Shown in pieces: positions 34,715 to 43,192 of a stretch of DNA of 64,000 nt. The notes beneath the pieces are model-generated. The model was not told the origin of the DNA. It did not search any database and saw only the letters and a program-made list of their open reading frames with translations. The position numbers were made by a program, and so were the translations under genes. The stretch is taken from assembly GCF_029223285.1 (NCBI RefSeq), contig NZ_JARHUJ010000003.1, forward strand, positions 1-64,000, in the 5' to 3' direction. This stretch comes from Paraflavitalea sp. CAU 1676 (GTDB taxonomy: Bacteria > Bacteroidota > Bacteroidia > Chitinophagales > Chitinophagaceae). Every line of letters starts with the position of its first letter. The stretch's first letter is position 1.

Positions 34715-36226
34715 ATGAAATCAATGAATAGACGATACTTATTCCCCCTCGCTATATCAACGCTGCTGTTGGGCAGCTGTCGCAAAACGTTCAATCCTTC
34801 TACGGCTATCGACGAAAAATCGGCCCTCAGCAATGCTGGCGATATCGAAACGGCCACCGTGGGCACCTATGCTTTGTTCAAGAATGAGGGTTATGTGCGC
34901 AGCGGGCATTTCTTAATGGAATATCCAACCGATGAAGTTGCACAAGGCCAAAACTCCTCCGACGATCTTACCAGGGCTTATCGCTATACGCACCTGGTTA
35001 CCTCGAGCCATCCCGAATTGTTTTGGGGACAGGCTTACAAAGCGGCCGGCGCTGCCAACCGCATCATCGAGGTGATCAATGATGACGCCAGCGAAGACCT
35101 CAACCAACTGAAAGGCGAGAACCTCTATATACGCGCCATGATGCATTTCAACCTGGTGCGCATCTTCGGCCGGCCCTATTCGCAGGGCAGCGGCAATAAC
35201 CCCGGCGTGCCCATTTTGAAGGACGGGCTTACAGACTCGGCCAAGGCAACGCTGCCACGCAGCACCGTAAAGGAAGTGTACGATTTCGTGATCGCCGACC
35301 TGCTCAAGGCAGCTGAGCTGATGCGGGGCGGATCGAAAGGGAAGGCCAATCCCTTTGCTTCGAAAGAAGTGGCTTATGCGCTGCTATCAAGGGTGTATTT
35401 GTACAAAGAAGACAATGCCAGGTCAATTGAATATGCCGATAAGGTGATCAATGCGGGCCGCTATAGTTTGCTGACCGGTTCCGAATACACCAACTACTTC
35501 CGCGGTGTGCCCGAAGGCAATAAGGAAACCATCTTCTGCATACGACATGTAAAAACAGAAGACCGTGGTTTCTCTGCCATCGGCTCTATGTATTACAGTG
35601 GCGATGCCAGTGGTACTGGGCTAAGTCAGGCCTTTAGCGGTTGGGGCGAGATCTATGCTTCGAAAAAATACGTGGATGCCCTGAATGTAAACCCGGGCGA
35701 CCTGCGCAACAGCTTTGTTTCTCCCTACAAAGTGAGTGGCGTGTTGCAATTGAATACCAAACTGACGCCCAATACGCCGATGTATTATATCAACAAGTAC
35801 AACTTACAGGAAGGCATCGTAAACCTGAGCTCACCGGTGTACATGCGCCTGGCCGAAATGTACCTGAACCGTGCCGAGGCCAATGCTAAACTGGGCAATG
35901 CCCAAACAGCGCTGGATGATGTGAACAAGATACGGGAGCGGGCCGGACTTACCGGTGCGGCGCTACATACTACGGCGAGTGTGGCGGCCAGCGGTAAAAC
36001 GATACTCGATGTAGTATTGGAGGAACGCAATCTTGAGCTGGCCTTCGAAGGGCACCGCGCCTACGACCTGTTCAGGAACAACAGGCCGCTGCAACGTAAT
36101 TATCCGGGATCGCAGGTAGTGAATGGCAATGTGAACCAGACCGTGCAGCCCAGCGACAACCGGGTCATCTTCTTCGTTCCGCAAAATGAGATCAACAAAA
36201 ATCCCAAACTCACTCAAAATCCCTGA
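34715..36226 (+). CDS. susD: SusD/RagB-family substrate-binding lipoprotein
   Basis: The 503-residue protein has a lipobox LLLGSC (Cys about 22). The SusD-like N-terminal TPR region includes YIRAMMHFNLVRIFGRPYSQ, a strongly conserved segment, and the C-terminal RagB/SusD domain includes RLAEMYLNRAEANAKLG and VLEERNLELAFEGHRAYDLF. It starts 18 bp after susC and acts as the lid of the SusC barrel on the cell surface. The following lipoprotein gene begins 7 bp after the stop. Confidence 0.95.
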   Translation: MKSMNRRYLFPLAISTLLLGSCRKTFNPSTAIDEKSALSNAGDIETATVGTYALFKNEGYVRSGHFLMEYPTDEVAQGQNSSDDLTRAYRYTHLVTSSHPELFWGQAYKAAGAANRIIEVINDDASEDLNQLKGENLYIRAMMHFNLVRIFGRPYSQGSGNNPGVPILKDGLTDSAKATLPRSTVKEVYDFVIADLLKAAELMRGGSKGKANPFASKEVAYALLSRVYLYKEDNARSIEYADKVINAGRYSLLTGSEYTNYFRGVPEGNKETIFCIRHVKTEDRGFSAIGSMYYSGDASGTGLSQAFSGWGEIYASKKYVDALNVNPGDLRNSFVSPYKVSGVLQLNTKLTPNTPMYYINKYNLQEGIVNLSSPVYMRLAEMYLNRAEANAKLGNAQTALDDVNKIRERAGLTGAALHTTASVAASGKTILDVVLEERNLELAFEGHRAYDLFRNNRPLQRNYPGSQVVNGNVNQTVQPSDNRVIFFVPQNEINKNPKLTQNP

Positions 36227-36233
36227 TAGCGCC

Positions 36234-36782
36234 ATGAGAACAGTCAACTATATCTCCTTCATCATACTAAGCCTTTGCGTGCTGGCTGCGTGCAACAAGC
36301 CGGAAGCCATACTCTTTAACGACAAATCGACCGCCGCCAGGGGCGACAAATCGACCTGGACGGCCACGGCCGACAGCGAAACACCCGACGGCTGGGAGAA
36401 CACCGGCAAGGCTTCGGCCTTGCTCGACGGAAAGGTCGCCACGTACTGGCATACCGATTATTCGGTGGTGGTGCCATACCCTCACTGGGTGTTGATAGAC
36501 ATGAAGACCAGTCAGCACATCGTATCGGTCGACATCACCAACCGGCAGGCTGCCACGCCCAACAAAGTGGGCATGAAGAAATTCAAGATCGAGGGCAGTG
36601 AAGATGGCACCAGCTTTACGAGCCTGGGTGAGTTTACGTTTGCCATCACCAACGATGCGCAGCCGTTTCCTGTATCGTCGGCCAAAGGATACCGTTACCT
36701 GAAAATAACGGCCCTGGAGCCGCAGGTTGCGGGCACCAACCACACCTTCCTTTCGGAGATCGATGTATACACGACCAAATAA
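36234..36782 (+). CDS. F5/8-type (discoidin-like) C domain lipoprotein
   Basis: The 182-residue lipoprotein (lipobox LAAC, Cys about 18) has a single F5/8 type C/CBM32-like domain: ENTGKASALLDGKVATYWHT, PHWVLIDM, KFKIEGSEDGTSF and RYLKITA. Such domains bind carbohydrates or other ligands. The frame is open 16 codons upstream into susD, but the Met before RTVNYISF starts the signal peptide, so 36234 is chosen. It is probably a surface-exposed accessory binding protein of the SusCD complex (SGBP-like), co-transcribed with it. Confidence 0.85.
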   Translation: MRTVNYISFIILSLCVLAACNKPEAILFNDKSTAARGDKSTWTATADSETPDGWENTGKASALLDGKVATYWHTDYSVVVPYPHWVLIDMKTSQHIVSVDITNRQAATPNKVGMKKFKIEGSEDGTSFTSLGEFTFAITNDAQPFPVSSAKGYRYLKITALEPQVAGTNHTFLSEIDVYTTK

Positions 36783-36808
36783 TTGTTAAAAACCAACTCT
36801 TATCTGTT

Positions 36809-38128
36809 ATGAACAACATGTTTTCCTATGTCCGCCTGGCCAAGGCGGCAGGAGCCCTTATGCTTATAACATCCTGTAGCAAACAGGCTGTTGATCCTAT
36901 AGCGCCAGCCAAACAGGACGATGAAGTGACCACGCTGGCCGCGGCGGCAGTCATCAACGTACCGCTTGGCGGCAATGCTTATATTACCCAAAAGGATGCA
37001 GGTGCAGCCGAGGTGATCGCCAGTTACGGACTGGCCAACTGGACCAGCGCCAATACCATTACCAGTACGTATTTCCGGCTGGGCAATACGGGGCAGTTAA
37101 CCGTGGCCGTAAAAGCGAAAGTGCCCAGCGGCACCAGTTCCATACGCGTTACCGTGAACGGCACGCCCTTTACCCTGAGCGGCCTCACGGGAAAAAATGC
37201 TCAAACTTATACGGCGGGCACGGTAAGCATCACGGCTGCGGGATATGTGAAGGTAGATTTGCAGGGCATCAGCAAAACCGGCGGTTATTTTGCCGATGTA
37301 TCGGACCTGGTGATCAGCGGCAGTGCTACCAACAGCAATGTGCTGTACGCGAATGACGCTGCTAACTATTACTGGTCGCGCCGGGGACCTTCGGTACACC
37401 TGGGTTATTCGGCGCCGGCCAATACCGAATGGTTTTACAATGAAGTAACCGTACCAACCGGTGAGGACAAGATCGGTTCTTATTTCATGAGCAATGGCTT
37501 TAACGGTGGTTATTTCGGCATTCAGGTCAACTCTTCCACAGAACGCAGGGTATTGTTTTCCGTATGGGACCCCAGTGTAGGGAAGACCACGATGGTGCGG
37601 AAAGGACCGAATGTGGTGGACAATACGTTTGGCGGTGAAGGCACGGGCGGTCAAAGCTATCTCGTGTTCAACTGGCAGGCGGGTACCACCTACAAGTTCC
37701 TGACGCAGGGTAAACCGGATGGCGCCGGGGCCACCGTTTTTTCTTCGTGGATCTATACGCCGGAAACCAGTGCCTGGCGGTTCATTGCCTCGTGGAAGCA
37801 GCCTAATACCACTACCTATCTCGCAGGGTTGTATTCGTTTCTCGAAAATTTCAATCCCGAATACGGGTGGCAGGGCAGGAAGGCATTTTACCAGAACCAG
37901 TGGGCGCGGAATGTATCGGGCACCTGGAGCGAGATCGTGAATACCAACTTCACGGCCGACGCCACCGCGCAGAACCAACAACGTAAGGACTATGCAGGTG
38001 GGGTAGAGAACGGTAAGTTCTTCCTGCGCAACTGTGGTTTCTTTGCCAATTTCGTGAACTACAATACACCGTTCACACGACCGGCTACCGGGCAGCAGCC
38101 TGCGGTAAACCTGAACACCTTACCCTAA
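36809..38128 (+). CDS. DUF5077/DUF3472 lipoprotein
   Basis: The 439-residue lipoprotein (lipobox LITSC, Cys about 23) has an N-terminal beta-sandwich of DUF5077 type (about 50-170) and a DUF3472 domain (about 190-380, with YYWSRRGPSVHLGYSAP, FGIQVNSSTERRVLFSVW and LAGLYSFLENF). DUF3472 proteins occur with SusCD systems and host- or polysaccharide-associated loci, but their biochemical role is not established. It is the last gene before a strong terminator and likely completes the SusCD operon. Confidence 0.85.
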   Translation: MNNMFSYVRLAKAAGALMLITSCSKQAVDPIAPAKQDDEVTTLAAAAVINVPLGGNAYITQKDAGAAEVIASYGLANWTSANTITSTYFRLGNTGQLTVAVKAKVPSGTSSIRVTVNGTPFTLSGLTGKNAQTYTAGTVSITAAGYVKVDLQGISKTGGYFADVSDLVISGSATNSNVLYANDAANYYWSRRGPSVHLGYSAPANTEWFYNEVTVPTGEDKIGSYFMSNGFNGGYFGIQVNSSTERRVLFSVWDPSVGKTTMVRKGPNVVDNTFGGEGTGGQSYLVFNWQAGTTYKFLTQGKPDGAGATVFSSWIYTPETSAWRFIASWKQPNTTTYLAGLYSFLENFNPEYGWQGRKAFYQNQWARNVSGTWSEIVNTNFTADATAQNQQRKDYAGGVENGKFFLRNCGFFANFVNYNTPFTRPATGQQPAVNLNTLP

Positions 38129-38159
38129 GCCGGAGCGATCCATACATCGATCTAAAAGC

Positions 38160-38195
38160 GAGAGGCCATCCCTTTGCGGAGATGGCCTCTTTGCT
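38160..38195 (+). terminator. intrinsic terminator of SusCD operon
   Basis: GAGGCCATC and GATGGCCTC form a 9-bp perfect stem with a loop of about nine bases, followed by TTTGCTT. It lies 33 bp after the stop of the DUF3472 gene. Confidence 0.8.
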
Positions 38196-38342
38196 TCAAC
38201 TTAAAAACCAATATTAATTATGAAAAAACCTCGAGTTTGAAAACGGCTTTGCTTCTAACACCCTTGTAAGAAAACTATTTTGGTGAAGCGCGGCCTTGTA
38301 GCATGCATCCTTATTGAAATCCAACTATCCAATTTCCTTTAC

Positions 38343-38807
38343 TTAGAAGAACAGGCTGCTGATCTGAAAGCGGCTTTGTTTCGATTTCACCTGTGTGCCC
38401 TTGTTACCTGTTTCGGTAATTTCTACCTGCTTGATCTTAACGCAGATCGCTACCATACCGGTGGTGTCTTCACCTTCAGCACTCAGTTCATTCAACTTCG
38501 CGGCATTGTCAACGATCATCGCGGTGCCCTTGATCTTAATATAGAAAGAGATCCCTTTCTTGAAGAAGTCGAGTTTGGCAGGCAATTCCTGATCGAACTC
38601 GGTAAGCGCCTGTGTAGGCCTTTGGATCAAAAACCAAATCCGGTTTTGCTCGTCGATCTGTACGTTGTTGATCACGTGTACAGGCAACTTCAGCAATGAT
38701 TCGTTTTCTGTAAAGAATAAAGCCGATCCCAATGTCATGATCTGTTCTTTGATCTGGTTGGCTGATTCCATCGATTCCGGTTGATTAAAGATTTTTGTGG
38801 TCATCAT
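38343..38807 (-). CDS. pyridoxamine 5'-phosphate oxidase-like (general stress) protein
   Basis: The 154-residue protein has the split-barrel FMN-binding layout of the PNPOx-like/general stress protein 26 group: SALFFTENESLL, then NRIWFLIQRPTQA and FYIKIKGTAMIVDNAAKL. Two adjacent Met codons (38807 and 38804) can serve as start; AAAGACAAAGGA just upstream is a plausible ribosome-binding region. It is isolated, with no operon partners. Probably a small flavin- or nucleotide-binding protein; substrate unknown. Confidence 0.75.
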   Translation of the reverse strand: MMTTKIFNQPESMESANQIKEQIMTLGSALFFTENESLLKLPVHVINNVQIDEQNRIWFLIQRPTQALTEFDQELPAKLDFFKKGISFYIKIKGTAMIVDNAAKLNELSAEGEDTTGMVAICVKIKQVEITETGNKGTQVKSKQSRFQISSLFF

Positions 38808-39137
38808 GTCCTTTGTCTTTTTAATTAACTGTCCAGGTTAATAGTTATGAAGCTCAATTTGCGAACGTGCCAGATAATTCAAGGCGCGTACCAAAATGCA
38901 GCGCACTGATAATGAGCCACTTAAAATATGGCACGGCGGTCAATCGTTCCCAAAACAGGATTAGAATTCCAAAAAACAGCTCGCTGTGGGGGTGAGGAAG
39001 GGTTTTAAGCGGGTGAACAGGCTTCCTGGAACGGTGGAAGGCAGCCAATCGGCGGTGAGGGGGTGGCAGGCTGGGGGGGACGGGCCCGAACCTTCCCCAG
39101 ATTCTTTTGTTCTCTCCACAAACTGTTTCTTTGCAGC

Positions 39138-40133
39138 ATGAGTGTATTGCAGCCCGCCCGCAAACAGGGCAATAAGTTTTTGAATCCGGTGCCTACCAAG
39201 GTAATGTCCGAAGGGAGCATGGTGAGCGTACTGGGCGCTTATATCACTAATAAGAATGAAGTAGTGCCGCGGCACCTGCCTGGTCCGTTCCATACCGATG
39301 TATCGGCATACAAAACACCGCCGGCTACCGGGCTCCGCATTACCTGGATCGGCCATTCGTCCTTATTAATAGAAATAGACGGCAAAAGACTGCTCACCGA
39401 CCCGGTGTGGAGCAAAAGGGCTTCCTTCAGCTCCTTCATCGGCCCCAAGCGGTTCTTTGCGCCGCCCATCGCTTTGCAGGACCTGCCGCCGCTCGACGCG
39501 ATCATCATTTCGCACGACCATTACGACCACCTCGATGCACCCACTATCCGCTTCTTCGCCGATAAAGCAGTTCCCTTTTTCTGTTCGCTGAATGTAGGCC
39601 GCTACCTGCAGCAGTATGGCATTGCTCCCAACCGCATTACTGAAATGGACTGGACCAACCAGGTAACCCTGGGGAGCGACTGTACCATTACTGCGCTGCC
39701 AGCGCGTCATTTTTCGGGCAGGGGATTGTTTAACCGCTTTACCACGCTCTGGTCGTCGTTTGCCATCCGCACGCCACGCCATCATATCTATTACGGGGCC
39801 GACAGCGGCCTTTACAGCGGCTTTGCCGATATCGGCGCTGCCTATGGTCCCTTCGACCTCACCATGCTCGAGATCGGCGCCTCTAATACGTACTGGGCCG
39901 ATATTCACATGGGCCCCATACATGCTGCCGAGGCACACCTGGCGCTAAAGGGGAAGCTGATGATGCCCATCCACTGGGGCACTTTCAACCTGGCGCTGCA
40001 CCCCTGGCAGGAACCCATTGAAACACTTATTAAATTAGCGGCGGAAAAGGGAATTTCCCTGTTTGCCCCGCAGCCGGGTGAACCCGTTGCCGTAAGCGAC
40101 AAGCCGTATATCAATACCTGGTGGAAGCGATAG
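39138..40133 (+). CDS. MBL-fold metal-dependent hydrolase (UlaG/NAPE-PLD-like)
   Basis: The 331-residue protein contains SHDHYDHLD (HxHxDH motif), an upstream TWIGHSSLLIEI strand, ALPARHFSGRG and YYGADSG, with a final MPIHWGTFNLAL. The set matches the beta-lactamase-fold family that includes UlaG and N-acyl-phosphatidylethanolamine phospholipase D. The start is taken at the Met of SVLQPARKQG; the frame is open 25 codons upstream, where the residues are atypical. No signal peptide, so a cytoplasmic two-metal hydrolase is likely. The ABC transporter gene follows after 55 bp. Confidence 0.85.
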   Translation: MSVLQPARKQGNKFLNPVPTKVMSEGSMVSVLGAYITNKNEVVPRHLPGPFHTDVSAYKTPPATGLRITWIGHSSLLIEIDGKRLLTDPVWSKRASFSSFIGPKRFFAPPIALQDLPPLDAIIISHDHYDHLDAPTIRFFADKAVPFFCSLNVGRYLQQYGIAPNRITEMDWTNQVTLGSDCTITALPARHFSGRGLFNRFTTLWSSFAIRTPRHHIYYGADSGLYSGFADIGAAYGPFDLTMLEIGASNTYWADIHMGPIHAAEAHLALKGKLMMPIHWGTFNLALHPWQEPIETLIKLAAEKGISLFAPQPGEPVAVSDKPYINTWWKR

Positions 40134-40188
40134 CGCCCAAACAACCGCTCCTTCGTATCTTAGCACCCCATCTAACAAATTCGTCATT

Positions 40189-42021
40189 TTGAAGCATCTG
40201 AAGGCCATTAACAAGTATTTCTGGAAGTACCGGTGGAGACTGAGTCTGGGCATTTTGTTCATCGTCATCTCCAACTATTTCGCCATTCTCGCGCCACAGG
40301 TAACGGGTTATGTATTTGAAGTGGTGCAACGCAACCTGGGCGCCCTGGTGAAGCCAAAGAATCATCCGGAATACGACTGGCTGGTGAACTGGTTCATCCG
40401 TTTTGCGGAGCAATATCAGGGCATCTCGGTGGTGGCGCTTTGCGGCATTACGATCCTGATACTGGCGCTCATTCGCGGTATCTTCATGTTCCTGATGCGG
40501 CAAACGGTGATCGTGATGAGCCGGCATATCGAATTTGACCAGAAGAACGAAGTATTTCAACATTACCTGAAGCTGGACATCAATTTCTACAAAACGCACA
40601 ATACCGGCGACCTCATGAGCCGCATATCCGAAGATGTGAGCCGGGTGCGGATGTTTACCGGTCCGGCCATCATGTACCTCATCAACCTGGTTACGCTCAT
40701 CGGGCTCGCGCTTTTTTACATGATCAAAAAGGATGCAGAGCTCACCCTTTATGTACTGGCCCCATTGCCGGTACTGGCCATCACGATCTACCTGGTCAAC
40801 AACATCATTCATAAGCGAAGCGAACATATTCAGTCCTTGCTGTCGGACCTCACCACCAATGCACAGCAATCTTACTCGGGCATACGGGTGATCAAATCTT
40901 TTGTACAGGAAGAAGCCATGTACGGCCATTTCGATAAGAATAGTGAAGCCTATAAGAGCAACGCGATCGGACTGGCCAAAATGGAAGCCATCTATTTTCC
41001 TTCCATGACGTTGATCATTGGCCTGAGCACCCTGTTCACGATCATGATCGGCGGCATATATGCTATCAATGGAGCGCATGGTGTAACCATCAGCACCATT
41101 GCCGAGTTTGTCATGTACATCAACATGCTCACCTTTCCGGTGAGTGCTATCGGGTGGACGGCCAGCATGATACAACGGGCTTCCGCTTCGCAGAAAAGGC
41201 TCAATGAGTTCCTCGACACCCCATCGGCCATTAACAATCCACCACAACCGAAAACAAAAGCTTTCGAAGGCAGCATCGTTTTCAACCAGGTAGATTTCGT
41301 GTATCCCAATACCGGTATACAGGCCCTCACCAATTTCAACCTGACGATACAAAAGGGACAGAAGATCGCCATCATTGGTCATACCGGATCGGGCAAAACG
41401 ACCATCGCGCAGCTGTTGTTGCGGATGTACGATCCTACGGCGGGCAGCATCAGCATCGATGGGGTGAACATTGGCGATATGGACCTGCAGCGCCTGCGCA
41501 AACAGATCAGCTATGTGCCGCAGGATGTATTTCTCTTCAGCGATACCATCGCCAACAACATCAGCTTTGGCCTGGGCGAAACGCCCGAAGCACAGGTGCA
41601 GCAGGCTGCGCGCTATGCCAGTGTGGAGAAGGAGATACAGGGGTTTCATGGAGGCTATAGCACGATGGTAGGGGAGCGGGGTGTAACCTTGAGTGGCGGA
41701 CAGAAGCAAAGGATCTCTATTGCCCGGGCGCTGATCAAGGACCCACAGATCGTGGTGTTTGACGACTGCCTGAGTGCCGTGGACGCCAAGACCGAGAAGG
41801 AAATACTGGGCAACCTGGGTTTATTCCTGAAAGACAAGACAGCAATCATCATTACGCATCGCATATTTACCTTATTTGACTTCGATATGATCGTGGTGAT
41901 AGAGGACGGTACCATTAGAGAAATGGGCACACATAACGAATTACTATCACATAACGGTCACTACACATATTTGTATGAGCAACAACAGCAGGAACGTGAA
42001 GAAACGTCCGAAGACGAGTAA
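40189..42021 (+). CDS. ABC exporter, fused membrane and ATPase domains (MdlA/MsbA-like)
   Basis: The 610-residue half-transporter has a six-helix membrane domain (about 15-330) and a C-terminal ATPase with Walker A GHTGSGKTT, signature LSGGQKQR, and Walker B IVVFDDCLSAVD. The residue after the Walker B aspartate is D, not the usual catalytic E, as in the degenerate half of some heterodimeric exporters (MdlA-type). It starts at TTG, which fits the first residues KHLKAINKYFWKYRWRL; no in-frame ATG lies nearby. A lipid or drug exporter is likely. A partner half-transporter is not in the window. Confidence 0.88.
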   Translation: MKHLKAINKYFWKYRWRLSLGILFIVISNYFAILAPQVTGYVFEVVQRNLGALVKPKNHPEYDWLVNWFIRFAEQYQGISVVALCGITILILALIRGIFMFLMRQTVIVMSRHIEFDQKNEVFQHYLKLDINFYKTHNTGDLMSRISEDVSRVRMFTGPAIMYLINLVTLIGLALFYMIKKDAELTLYVLAPLPVLAITIYLVNNIIHKRSEHIQSLLSDLTTNAQQSYSGIRVIKSFVQEEAMYGHFDKNSEAYKSNAIGLAKMEAIYFPSMTLIIGLSTLFTIMIGGIYAINGAHGVTISTIAEFVMYINMLTFPVSAIGWTASMIQRASASQKRLNEFLDTPSAINNPPQPKTKAFEGSIVFNQVDFVYPNTGIQALTNFNLTIQKGQKIAIIGHTGSGKTTIAQLLLRMYDPTAGSISIDGVNIGDMDLQRLRKQISYVPQDVFLFSDTIANNISFGLGETPEAQVQQAARYASVEKEIQGFHGGYSTMVGERGVTLSGGQKQRISIARALIKDPQIVVFDDCLSAVDAKTEKEILGNLGLFLKDKTAIIITHRIFTLFDFDMIVVIEDGTIREMGTHNELLSHNGHYTYLYEQQQQEREETSEDE

Positions 42022-42066
42022 CTATACAATTTATTTTGTGTCAGGCGTTAAATAAGTGCCCGGAAA

Positions 42067-42097
42067 TTTTGTCGGTTCCTAAACAATATTATATTTG
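42067..42097 (+). promoter_or_regulatory. Bacteroidota-type promoter of DUF3276 gene
   Basis: TTTTG at 42067-42071 and TATATTTG at 42090-42097 are separated by 18 bp. TATATTTG is a full match to TAnnTTTG. The ATG lies about 50 bp downstream at 42146. Confidence 0.75.
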
Positions 42098-42145
42098 TGC
42101 CTGCTTTTTTTGTAGAAATGCCAATTATTAAACTGCAAAATTAAA

Positions 42146-42583
42146 ATGACTGTGGCGTACGAAAACAACGACAAAAGAATGGAAAGCGTTTACAGCAAAC
42201 GCATCAGGGCCGGGAAAAGAAGAACGTACTTCTTCGATGTGAGAGCTACCCGCGGTAACGACTACTACATCACCATCACCGAGAGTCGCAAGAAATTCAA
42301 CGAGAATGGTTATGACAGGCACAAGATCTTTCTGTACAAGGAAGACTTCAACAAGTTCCTGAAAGCGTTGACCGAAGCGGTTGACTACGTAAAGACCGAT
42401 CTGATGCCCAACTTTGACTTCGATGCTTACAACCACGACCAGGTGGAAGGCGGAGAAGATGTTGGTGTTGATGTTGTAGAAGCTGACGGCGTTGAAGAGA
42501 TCGTTGCAGTCAGTGCAGCAGCCCCCGCCCCCGCTCCAGCAGCTCCTGTAGCTGACTCCGGCGAAGAAGTGGACAAATGGTAA
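42146..42583 (+). CDS. DUF3276 / Pur-family nucleic-acid-binding protein
   Basis: The 145-residue protein has a PUR-alpha-like core: VYSKRIRAGKRRTYFFDVRA, DYYITITESRKKF and KIFLYKEDFNKFLKALTEAV, then an acidic Ala/Pro-rich tail. The family (PF11680) is widespread in Bacteroidota and related to PurA proteins that bind single-stranded DNA or RNA. It has its own strong promoter and terminator, so it is monocistronic. Confidence 0.9.
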   Translation: MTVAYENNDKRMESVYSKRIRAGKRRTYFFDVRATRGNDYYITITESRKKFNENGYDRHKIFLYKEDFNKFLKALTEAVDYVKTDLMPNFDFDAYNHDQVEGGEDVGVDVVEADGVEEIVAVSAAAPAPAPAAPVADSGEEVDKW

Positions 42584-42610
42584 AACCAACCCTAACTGAC
42601 TAAAAATATT

Positions 42611-42636
42611 GAAGCTCCCTCCGGGAGCTTTTTTTA
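42611..42636 (+). terminator. intrinsic terminator of DUF3276 gene
   Basis: AAGCTCCC, TCC loop, GGGAGCTT and a run of T residues; a compact perfect hairpin 28 bp after the stop. Confidence 0.9.
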
Positions 42637-42664
42637 TGACCCAATGCGCAGCAGGAAAAAACAC

Positions 42665-42698
42665 AAAGGGCAGGCCATCGGAAGGTGGTCTGCCCTTT
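42665..42698 (-). terminator. intrinsic terminator of small secreted-protein gene
   Basis: AAAGGGCAGGCCATC and GGTGGTCTGCCCTTT form a long stem with a GGAA loop. On the reverse strand it is followed by GTGTTTTTTCC, ending the gene that stops at 42721. It may also act in the forward direction. Confidence 0.75.
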
Positions 42699-42720
42699 GT
42701 GCTATGTATGATCACTTAGA

Positions 42721-43146
42721 TCAGCGTTTGTTCTTATCCTCATCCTGCGGTATAATGGGCCTCATGCGTAGCCTGCTTCCTTTATCTTCCACAAACAACT
42801 CCTTCCTGTTGGGCATGGGCGCCACTGCCTTCATGTCAGGTGCCAGGCAAGGCATATTATCGGGCGACAGGGTATAAACCTTTCCCCGGGCTGTTTGATG
42901 CGAAAGGGTAGCCTGCAGTCTGCCGATGTTACCCTGGGCGTTCAGGCGCTTCCTGATCGCATCATTCAGGGACGTATCCCGTAAGGGCCGTACCCTTACA
43001 AACGGCTCCAGGTTGCCGACCTTGTCCCGGTAAGCCTCCAACAGCTTCCGCTGCTGAAGCCCTTCCGATGAGGCTGGTGGACGCTCCTGGGCCTGCAGCC
43101 CTGCGGCTGCAGTGAGCATCAGTGATAAAATGATACAAGGTTTCAT
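42721..43146 (-). CDS. small secreted protein of unknown function
   Basis: The 141-residue protein starts MKPCIILSLMLTAAAGLQAQ, a clear signal peptide (about 20 residues), and continues with a charged Arg/Pro-rich body with no cysteine pairs or known domain. The frame stays open 15 codons upstream but the signal peptide sets the start. It lies 46 bp downstream of pgi on the same strand and may share its transcript. Periplasmic location is inferred. Confidence 0.65.
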   Translation of the reverse strand: MKPCIILSLMLTAAAGLQAQERPPASSEGLQQRKLLEAYRDKVGNLEPFVRVRPLRDTSLNDAIRKRLNAQGNIGRLQATLSHQTARGKVYTLSPDNMPCLAPDMKAVAPMPNRKELFVEDKGSRLRMRPIIPQDEDKNKR

Positions 43147-43192
43147 AGCTGGTCTTTTTGACTGGATGCAACCCTGTACCCGATTACACAAA

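Noticed and set aside
40111..41709. 532-codon reverse frame opposite the ABC transporter gene
   Set aside because: The forward frame has all ABC motifs; the reverse frame has none and is a shadow.
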